DNA of 12,134 nucleotides, from assembly GCA_023415275.1 (NCBI GenBank), contig JAEZLJ010000037.1:1-12134 (forward strand), read 5' to 3'. A program made the position numbers and the translations under genes. Shown piece after piece: positions 6,797-12,134 of the stretch. Numbering within the stretch: the stretch's first letter is position 1; each line of letters begins with the position of its first letter. Under the pieces are notes generated by a model. That model saw only the letters and a list, made by a program, of their open reading frames with translations. It was not told the DNA's origin and did no database searches. This stretch comes from Bacteroidota bacterium. GTDB lineage: Bacteria > Bacteroidota > Bacteroidia > Chitinophagales > Chitinophagaceae.

Positions 6797-8035
6797 GTGC
6801 TTACAATTTTTAATTTAAAATATATGTGGCATATAAATAGCATCACTAGTCACATGATTAAAAATATTGAAGATGTATCCTGTGCATTTCTGCACAATAT
6901 TGATCTGGTTTGCTTTTCCCATTTAAGATGGGGATTTGTTTTTCAAAGGCCTAACCATTTGTTAAGCCGCTTCTCCAGGCACCAGCGTGTATTCTTCATT
7001 GAAGAACCAATTTTTCACGAACATGAAGACAAGATTCAAATTGAAAACTACAATGAAAACCTTTTTGTAATCACTCCTTACATTAAGCATGGATTGACAG
7101 AAGCTGAAGTGCACAACAGGCAACGAAAGACAATTTCTACCATTTTCAATAACATGAAGATCAATCGTTTCTTCAGTTGGTATTATACACCCATGGCACT
7201 TTCATTTACAGATCACCTTACACCGGAGTTAGTGATCTATGATTGCATGGACGAATTATCAGCATTCAAGTTTGCCCCTCCGGAATTGACCATCAGGGAA
7301 AAAGAACTTTTCAAAAAAGCGGATGTAGTATTTACAGGGGGCAACAGCATTTACAAATCAAAGAAAGATCAACATCACAATATATTTTCATTTCCAAGCA
7401 GTATTGACAAGCATCATTTTGGAATAGCCAGGAACCATAAAGAAGATCCTGCCGACCAGGCAGGTATCCCTCATCCACGTTTCGGTTTCTTTGGTGTGGT
7501 AGATGAAAGGTTTGACATTGAAATGCTTGATAAAGTGGCTAAGGAAAGACCCGAATGGCATTTTATCATTCTAGGTCCTGTAGTAAAAATAGATCCTGCC
7601 ACATTACCACATTATGAAAACATACACTACCTGGGTGGAAAAAAATACGAGGAATTACCAGCTTACATAGCAGGATGGGATATTGCCACCATACCGTTTG
7701 CCATGAATGAATCAACCAGGTTTATCAGTCCTACAAAGACACCTGAATACCTGGCAGCAGGCAAGCCTGTTATTTCCACACCTATTACTGATGTCGTGCA
7801 CCCGTATGGCGATAATAAATTAGTGCACATTGTCAGCAATGCAGATGAATTCATTGCTGCTGCAGAAAATGAGTTGAATAAAAAAAGAAAATCCTCATGG
7901 TTAAAAAAGGTAGATGAATTCCTTGCCTTTAATTCCTGGGATCGCACCTGGGGCCAGATGGTTCGAAATATCGAAGACACATTAATTGAAAAATCATCCT
8001 TAAAAACCAAAGTGAAGGAGAATTTATATGTTTGA
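6797..8035 (+). CDS. GT-B glycosyltransferase (GT4/TuaH-like)
   Basis: This protein, 412 residues from the GTG, resembles GT-B glycosyltransferases of the GT4 kind, including TuaH-like enzymes that move a sugar from a nucleotide donor to a glycan or lipid acceptor. The N-terminal acceptor domain shows FSHLRWGFVFQRPNHLLSRF (40-59) and VFFIEEP (65-71), a phrase typical of this group, then VIYDCMDELSAF (147-158). The C-terminal donor domain begins near 228 with RFGFFGVVDERFD and continues through WHFIILGPV (254-262), IHYLGGKKYEELPAYI (276-291) and the donor-site stretch ESTRFISPTKTPEYLAAGKP (305-324). No membrane segment is evident. The first 20-30 residues are not family-like, so the true start could be Met20 (6854). 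Its last 8 bases overlap glf, implying translational coupling. The donor is unknown; UDP-galactofuranose is suggested only by that neighbour. Confidence 0.88.
   Translation: MLTIFNLKYMWHINSITSHMIKNIEDVSCAFLHNIDLVCFSHLRWGFVFQRPNHLLSRFSRHQRVFFIEEPIFHEHEDKIQIENYNENLFVITPYIKHGLTEAEVHNRQRKTISTIFNNMKINRFFSWYYTPMALSFTDHLTPELVIYDCMDELSAFKFAPPELTIREKELFKKADVVFTGGNSIYKSKKDQHHNIFSFPSSIDKHHFGIARNHKEDPADQAGIPHPRFGFFGVVDERFDIEMLDKVAKERPEWHFIILGPVVKIDPATLPHYENIHYLGGKKYEELPAYIAGWDIATIPFAMNESTRFISPTKTPEYLAAGKPVISTPITDVVHPYGDNKLVHIVSNADEFIAAAENELNKKRKSSWLKKVDEFLAFNSWDRTWGQMVRNIEDTLIEKSSLKTKVKENLYV
8015..8020 (+). promoter_or_regulatory. Strong Shine-Dalgarno site for glf
   Basis: AAGGAG at 8015-8020 stands 7 bases before the ATG at 8028, inside the end of the glycosyltransferase gene. 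Most genes in this window lack such a site, so it stands out and would support efficient re-initiation at the 8-base overlap. Confidence 0.7.
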
Positions 8036-9161
8036 TTACCTGATAGTAGGCGCCGGATTTGCCGGCAGTGTTTTAGCTGAAAGATTGGCCTCAGAAGGAA
8101 ATAAAAAAGTCCTCATCATTGATAAGCGCGATCACATTGGCGGTAACGCTTACGATTATTATAATAATGATGGCATATTGATCCATAAGTATGGTCCTCA
8201 TATTTTTCACACCAATTCAAAAGAAGTTTTCGAATACCTGGGACAGTTCACACCGTGGCGTCCGTATGAGCATAAAGTATTAGGAAGTGTAGATGGACAA
8301 TTAGTTCCTATTCCCATTAACCTGAATACTATTAATCAATTATATGGATTGAACCTGAATAGTTCTGAAGTAGAGGATTTTTTTGCTTCCAGGGCCGAAA
8401 AGGTGGCAGGAGTAAAAACTTCAGAAGATGTGGTGGTAAGTAAAGTGGGTCGAGAGCTTTACGAAAAATTCTTTAGGGGATATACACGCAAGATGTGGGA
8501 CCTGGATCCCTCTGAATTAGATGCAAGCGTTACAGCAAGGGTACCGACGCGTACCAACAGGGATGATAGGTATTTTACCGATACCTACCAGGCCATGCCT
8601 TTATATGGATACACACAAATGTTCCAGAAGATGTTATCGCATCCCAATATAAAGGTGATGTTGAATACAGACTATAAGGAGATCATTGATTTCATCCCTT
8701 ATCATAACCTTATTTTCACAGGACCTGTAGATGAGTATTTCAATTACTGCTACGGAAAGCTTCCTTACCGTTCATTGGAGTTCAAATTTGAAACCGTTGA
8801 CAAGGAAGTGTTTCAACCTACAGGTACTGTAAACTATCCTAATGATCAATTGTACACCAGGATAACAGATTTTAAATACCTCACCGGTCAAAAGCACCCT
8901 AAAACAGCTGTTGTTTATGAGTTTCCTAAAGCTGAAGGCGATCCATATTATCCGGTTCCACGACCAGAAAATGCGGAATTGTACAAAAAATATCAGCAAT
9001 TGGCTTCTTCTATGACAAACACCTATTTCGTTGGTCGTTTGGCAACTTACAAATATTACAATATGGATCAGGTAGTGGCCCAGGCATTAACTACTTTCAA
9101 AAAGATTATGCAAGGACAACCTGAAACTTATATCAATGGACAAAACATCTTACAATCCTGA
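8028..9161 (+). CDS. glf: UDP-galactopyranose mutase
   Basis: This 377-residue flavoenzyme converts UDP-galactopyranose to UDP-galactofuranose through a covalent flavin-sugar adduct; it needs reduced FAD and acts in the cytoplasm. The N-terminal dinucleotide motif is GAGFAG (8-13), followed by DKRDHIGGNAYDYY (32-45) and HKYGPHIFHTN (53-63), all characteristic. FFRGYTRKMWDLDPSELDAS (148-167) and RVPTRTNRDDRYF (171-183) hold the region of the active-site arginine, probably Arg175. YTRITDFKY (276-284) supplies the second, Arg278. The C-terminal FAD contact FVGRLATYKYYNMD is at 334-347. Length is normal (about 370-390). It overlaps the glycosyltransferase by 8 bases and the GH1-RmlD fusion by 26, so the three genes almost certainly form one operon. 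It implies that the organism builds a galactofuranose-containing glycan. Confidence 0.96.
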   Translation: MFDYLIVGAGFAGSVLAERLASEGNKKVLIIDKRDHIGGNAYDYYNNDGILIHKYGPHIFHTNSKEVFEYLGQFTPWRPYEHKVLGSVDGQLVPIPINLNTINQLYGLNLNSSEVEDFFASRAEKVAGVKTSEDVVVSKVGRELYEKFFRGYTRKMWDLDPSELDASVTARVPTRTNRDDRYFTDTYQAMPLYGYTQMFQKMLSHPNIKVMLNTDYKEIIDFIPYHNLIFTGPVDEYFNYCYGKLPYRSLEFKFETVDKEVFQPTGTVNYPNDQLYTRITDFKYLTGQKHPKTAVVYEFPKAEGDPYYPVPRPENAELYKKYQQLASSMTNTYFVGRLATYKYYNMDQVVAQALTTFKKIMQGQPETYINGQNILQS

Positions 9162-11319
9162 AATTTGGGGCGGAATTGAATGCACGATCAATAGGGTAAA
9201 AAATCAGTTTTTCGATCAGCTGGAATATGCCGGTCACTATCATCGGGAAGATGATATTGAAGCCATTGCTACACTGGGCATCAATATGATTAGGTATCCA
9301 TTGCTTTGGGAAAAACATGAACCCCAAAAAAATGTGGAAATTGATTGGTCATGGAGCGAAAAGCAGTTACATAAATTAAGAGAGAAAAATATTGGGATAA
9401 TTGCAGGCCTGGTGCATCATGGCAGTGGGCCCGCCTTTACCAATTTAGCCGACCCTCAATTTCCTTATGAGCTGGCGGCCTATGCCAGGAAAGTAGCAGA
9501 AAAATTTCCGTGGATCACGCATTATACACCTGTTAATGAACCACTGACCACGGCACGCTTCAGCGGGCTCTATGGATTTTGGTATCCTCACCAGCGATCA
9601 GCCAGGGTATTTTTAAAAATGCTGATTAATCAATTAAAAGGCATTGTACTCTCCATGCAGGAGATCAGGAAAGTCAATCCTCATGCCTGCCTGGTGCAAA
9701 CGGAAGATTTGTCCAAGACCTACAGTACATCTAAGCTGAAATACCAGGCACTTTTTGAAAATAAACGGCGTTGGCTAACTTATGATATTTTATGCGGCAA
9801 ATTGAACAGGCATCATCCGCTATGGAAATATTTTATTAAGAATGGCATTACGCAACAGGAGTTGTTGTTTTTTATTGACAATCCCTGTACGCCTGACATT
9901 TTCGGTTTCAACTATTATGTAACCTCTGAACGTTTCCTGGATGACCGCATACAGTTATATCCTCCGCACCTTGTGGGAGGTAATAAGCGTCACCGTTATG
10001 CTGATGTTGAAGCTGTACGCGTAGATGTGGCTCAGAAAACAGGGATCAAGGTTTTATTAAAAGAAGCCTGGAAAAGATACCAAAGCCCGATGGCTATTAC
10101 TGAGGTGCACTTGCACTGCCATCGTGAAGAACAATTGCGATGGTTTAAGCATATATGGGAGGCCGTGCGGGATCTGAAAAATGAACAGATAGACATCAGG
10201 GCAGTGACATCCTGGGCGCTGTTGGGATCATTCGGTTGGAATAAGCTACTGACCCAGCCGGGCGGGGAATATGAACCTGGGGCCTTTGACATCCGCAACG
10301 GGAAGCCGAGGCCAACAGCCCTAGTAAGGTTTATAAAAAACCTGGCTCATGATGCCAACGCTATTCATTCTTTGTATGAAGAAAAAGGATGGTGGCAACG
10401 CTCTTCAAGAATCCTGTTTAATCCGTTGGTAAAAGAATTTCGTATAAATTCCACCAGGAATAGCTCACCCATTATTATCATTGGAAAAAATGGAACATTG
10501 GGAAGGGCTATTGCTAAAGCCTGCGAGGAAAGGAATATTAGCTATCAATTACTTTCACGGCTAGATTGCGATATACGCAACCTGCTGCAGGTAAAACAAA
10601 TGATAGAGCAAACCAGGCCATGGGCTGTTATTAATGCAGCCGGCTATGTGAGAGTAGATGATGCCGAGAATGATGCTGACAATTGTTTTTCTGATAATTC
10701 ATCAGGCCCCTACAATCTTGCCCTGGCATGCCAGGAAGCAGGCATTAGGCTCATCACATTTTCATCTGATCTTGTCTTTGATGGGGCAAAAAATAAACCT
10801 TACCTGGAAACAGATATCCCCCAACCTTTGAATGTGTATGGACGCAGTAAGCTGGAGGCAGAAAAGCTGGTATCCAAGGTGGCTGATAACTCACTTATTA
10901 TCCGCACCAGTGCATTCTTTAGCCCTTTTGATGAATATAATTTTGTGCACTATGTTCGAAATGCCTTGCACCATGGTGAAAATGTGCAGGTAGCCAATGA
11001 TATATTCATCTCTCCTACTTATGTTCCGCACCTTGTTCATGCCACCCTTGACTTGTTGGTAGATCATGAAAAGGGCATATGGCACCTGGCTAACCAGGGT
11101 TCGCTAACCTGGGCAGACCTGGCCTTCAGGATAGCCAACGAATTTGAACTGGATCATTATTTAATTGAAGCCAAACCAGCATCGGATCTGGGATATATTG
11201 CTAAACGACCATATTATAGTGTACTTGGCACTGAAAAAGGACAACTGCTTCCTTCACTTGACGCAGCATTGGAACAATACATCAATATTCAAAAAACAGA
11301 AAAAAGACAAGTGGCCTGA
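9136..11319 (+). CDS. Fusion of a GH1-like glycosidase domain to an RmlD-like SDR sugar reductase
   Basis: This 727-residue protein joins two enzymes. Residues about 8-405 are a divergent GH1-like barrel: IRYPLLWEK (52-60), VHHGSGP (93-99), the acid/base motif TPVNEPL with Glu135, FGFNYYV (256-262), the nucleophile motif MAITEVHLH with Glu323 (319-327), and WALLGSFGWNK (360-370), where ordinary GH1 enzymes have NFEW. Residues about 445-720 are an extended SDR of the dTDP-4-dehydrorhamnose reductase type: Rossmann glycines GKNGTLG (450-456), INAAGYVRVDDAE (499-511), FSSDLVFDG (542-550, Ser544), and VYGRSKLEAEK (567-577) with Tyr568 and Lys572; Ser544, Tyr568 and Lys572 form the expected triad. 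No signal peptide or membrane segment is seen, so both parts are cytoplasmic. The ATG at 9136 is needed because the GGIECTINRV segment follows at once; the start lies inside glf. Substrates are unknown. The SDR half predicts NAD(P)H-dependent reduction of a keto nucleotide sugar. Confidence 0.88.
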   Translation: MDKTSYNPEIWGGIECTINRVKNQFFDQLEYAGHYHREDDIEAIATLGINMIRYPLLWEKHEPQKNVEIDWSWSEKQLHKLREKNIGIIAGLVHHGSGPAFTNLADPQFPYELAAYARKVAEKFPWITHYTPVNEPLTTARFSGLYGFWYPHQRSARVFLKMLINQLKGIVLSMQEIRKVNPHACLVQTEDLSKTYSTSKLKYQALFENKRRWLTYDILCGKLNRHHPLWKYFIKNGITQQELLFFIDNPCTPDIFGFNYYVTSERFLDDRIQLYPPHLVGGNKRHRYADVEAVRVDVAQKTGIKVLLKEAWKRYQSPMAITEVHLHCHREEQLRWFKHIWEAVRDLKNEQIDIRAVTSWALLGSFGWNKLLTQPGGEYEPGAFDIRNGKPRPTALVRFIKNLAHDANAIHSLYEEKGWWQRSSRILFNPLVKEFRINSTRNSSPIIIIGKNGTLGRAIAKACEERNISYQLLSRLDCDIRNLLQVKQMIEQTRPWAVINAAGYVRVDDAENDADNCFSDNSSGPYNLALACQEAGIRLITFSSDLVFDGAKNKPYLETDIPQPLNVYGRSKLEAEKLVSKVADNSLIIRTSAFFSPFDEYNFVHYVRNALHHGENVQVANDIFISPTYVPHLVHATLDLLVDHEKGIWHLANQGSLTWADLAFRIANEFELDHYLIEAKPASDLGYIAKRPYYSVLGTEKGQLLPSLDAALEQYINIQKTEKRQVA

Positions 11320-11374
11320 AATGGTCCTTGAAAATGAGGAGAAGGTCTAAGTTACCTGGCTTCCAGCTTACATG

Positions 11375-11410
11375 CCTGAATATTATGTGCAACCAGCATA
11401 TGAATTCAGG
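11375..11410 (+). terminator. Hairpin after the fusion gene, weak terminator candidate
   Basis: CCTGAAT (11375-11381) pairs with ATTCAGG (11404-11410); the inside continues with a partial stem (TATGTGC against GCATATG) around the loop AACCA. It lies 55 bases past the stop of the operon's last gene. No T-run follows directly, so intrinsic termination is doubtful. Confidence 0.35.
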
Positions 11411-11465
11411 AATAGATCATTGTGTATTTTAAAAATAGCTTCAGCATCTACCTGTTTCCTGCCAA

Positions 11466-11577
11466 CCTTCTCTATACCAACGCCCTACTTACGCCCAATC
11501 TACAGTATAGATACTGCGTGGTGATCACGCAGTAAGTATAGCGTAGATAGGAAGAAGGATGGGCTTTGGTGGGAAGG
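11466..11577. repeat. Long imperfect palindrome (REP- or MITE-like hairpin)
   Basis: The centre is a perfect 9-bp stem TACTGCGTG (11512-11520) / CACGCAGTA (11526-11534) with loop GTGAT. The arms extend to ATCTAC (from 11498) against GTAGAT (to 11548), 19 of 23 positions paired. Further out, ACCAACGCCC (11476-11485) matches the reverse complement of GGGCTTTGGT (11561-11570) at 9 of 10 positions, and CCTTCTC (11466-11472) matches that of GGGAAGG (11571-11577) at 6 of 7. The stretch between 11486 and 11497 pairs poorly. This is too long and ordered for chance, and it has no terminator T-run. Confidence 0.75.
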
Positions 11578-11595
11578 AGGTATTAGGGAACCGCA

Positions 11596-11626
11596 GAATA
11601 TCGAACAAGGAATATCGAATGTCGAA
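11596..11626. repeat. Duplicated GAATATCGAA motif
   Basis: GAATATCGAA occurs at 11596-11605 and again at 11610-11619, 14 bases apart, and the shorter core TCGAA occurs a third time at 11622-11626. The three TCGAA cores are 14 and 7 bases apart. I have an impression of similar sequence in intergenic regions of other Bacteroidota, but cannot confirm it here. Confidence 0.6.
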
Positions 11627-11684
11627 GGAAGAGAACTAAGATTACCATGATTGAAAAGAATTATAGAGGAGATGGGGTACTCCT

Positions 11685-11716
11685 TGTCAACCTGTTAACC
11701 TATCAACTTGTCAACT
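11685..11716. repeat. Four tandem 8-base units, consensus TGTCAACY
   Basis: The units are TGTCAACC (11685-11692), TGTTAACC (11693-11700), TATCAACT (11701-11708) and TGTCAACT (11709-11716), contiguous and in register, with one base changed in each of the middle two. Each contains a TYAAC core. This could be a short tandem repeat array or an array of regulator sites. Confidence 0.75.
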
Positions 11717-11723
11717 CAAAAGC

Positions 11724-11768
11724 CGGCCAAAAGCGGTCATTTCCGGCCAAATCGGCCATAAACGGCCA
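11724..11768. repeat. Five CGGYCA motifs at helical spacing
   Basis: CGGCCA starts at 11724, 11744, 11753 and 11763, and the variant CGGTCA at 11734. The spacings are 10, 10, 9 and 10 bases, close to one helical turn, so the motifs face the same side of the DNA. Each CGGCCA contains the palindrome GGCC. The array ends 59 bases before the next start codon. Confidence 0.7.
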
Positions 11769-11827
11769 TGGTGTTTGAAGTAGCTAACAGAAGTAGCCAT
11801 CTTGCAGGTAATTAAATCTAACATCAT

Positions 11828-12134
11828 ATGGCAAAGCAAATAGGACATGTAAAGGCAGTAGGCACGGTAGATGACAATGTGAACTTTTATTATAGTGAAC
11901 TGGATGGGTATTTAGCCAGGCTATTGCCTGGAGTGGATACCCAACGCTTCTGGAATGATCCTGCCTTTGAAGGTAGCAGGAGAAGTGCTGAAAGGTTTAA
12001 AGTGGGTAATATCATGTCTTCAATTCTATACCGCTTTGTACCTGTAAAAAGAAGGTACACGCATTTGTTTAAACAGGTAAGGACATTATCGCTTATATGC
12101 TTAAAGCAAGGCATGGAAAAGAAAGATGTATTAA
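11828..12134 (+). CDS. Hypothetical protein, N-terminal part, cut by the window edge
   Basis: An ATG at 11828 opens a frame of 102 codons that is still open at the last base, so the 3' end is missing. The sequence begins MAKQIGHVKAVGTVDDNVNF and continues through YYSELDGYLARLLPGVD (21-37), RFWNDPAFEGSRRSAERF (40-57), and a basic stretch VPVKRRYTHLF (71-81). This resembles, from memory, a family of small uncharacterised Bacteroidota proteins with the pattern MAKQ, then GTIG, FYK, DGYLAREKGG, DPAF and RTREN. No function is known to me. There is no signal peptide, membrane segment, clear Shine-Dalgarno site or consensus promoter. The coding call rests on the undisrupted frame and the family-like pattern. 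Confidence 0.7.
   Translation, partial: MAKQIGHVKAVGTVDDNVNFYYSELDGYLARLLPGVDTQRFWNDPAFEGSRRSAERFKVGNIMSSILYRFVPVKRRYTHLFKQVRTLSLICLKQGMEKKDVL

Larger units (their letters stand above)
11320..11827. other. Repeat-rich non-coding region after the glycosyltransferase-glf-fusion unit
   Basis: About 500 bases without a credible gene. It starts with a weak hairpin (11375-11410), then holds a 112-base imperfect palindrome (11466-11577), a duplicated GAATATCGAA motif (11596-11626), four tandem 8-base units (11685-11716) and five phased CGGYCA motifs (11724-11768). The 8-base motif GAAGTAGC also occurs twice, at 11777-11784 and 11790-11797. No consensus Bacteroidota promoter was found before the gene at 11828. 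Confidence 0.7.

Noticed and set aside
7663..8010. 115-codon minus-strand frame inside the glycosyltransferase gene.
   Set aside because: It lies fully antisense to a well-supported gene and shows no recognisable domain.
11596..11768. Stacked short repeats read as a CRISPR array.
   Set aside because: Units are 6-14 bases with no equal spacers between identical 25-37 base repeats.
11774..11804. TTTG with a 19-base spacer as a promoter for the gene at 11828.
   Set aside because: The -7 position reads CCATCTTG, matching only three of the six defined bases.

Overview
The window looks like chromosomal DNA from a Bacteroidota bacterium, most likely Chitinophagaceae or a close relative. Three things support this: a Bacteroidota-type PUR/DUF3276 protein, promoters of the TTTG / TAnnTTTG type, and mostly weak Shine-Dalgarno sites with an AT-leaning base composition. 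I cannot name a species.

Layout, left to right. (1) 1-2522, minus strand: a PUR-family nucleic-acid-binding protein, with a clear terminator and a consensus promoter, lies downstream of an MdlA/BmrC-type ABC exporter half-transporter that appears to start at TTG. (2) 2655-4954: aldose 1-epimerase (galM, plus) and galactokinase (galK, minus) converge; together they perform the first two steps of the Leloir pathway. (3) 5177-6301, plus: a clan GH-A (GH5-like) glycoside hydrolase with no signal peptide, closed by a strong hairpin terminator. (4) 6302-6796: about 500 bases with no convincing large gene, holding a possible 40-codon ORF and a small terminator- or attenuator-like hairpin. (5) 6797-11319, plus: a tightly overlapping three-gene unit encoding a GT-B glycosyltransferase, UDP-galactopyranose mutase (glf), and a 727-residue fusion of a divergent GH1-like domain to an RmlD-like sugar-nucleotide reductase. 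(6) 11320-11827: about 500 non-coding bases packed with structure, including a 112-base imperfect palindrome, a duplicated GAATATCGAA motif, four tandem 8-base units and five CGGYCA motifs spaced 9-10 bases apart. (7) 11828 to the right edge: the start of a small hypothetical protein, cut by the window end.

The functional theme is galactose and surface-glycan metabolism. GalM and GalK funnel galactose to galactose-1-phosphate. Glf converts UDP-galactopyranose to UDP-galactofuranose, which the adjacent glycosyltransferase may use, although its donor is unknown. The GH1-RmlD fusion is translationally linked to glf, so it probably acts in the same glycan pathway. That three-gene unit is the best candidate here for an under-described system. 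galT, galE, rmlABC and any polysaccharide export genes are absent from the window.
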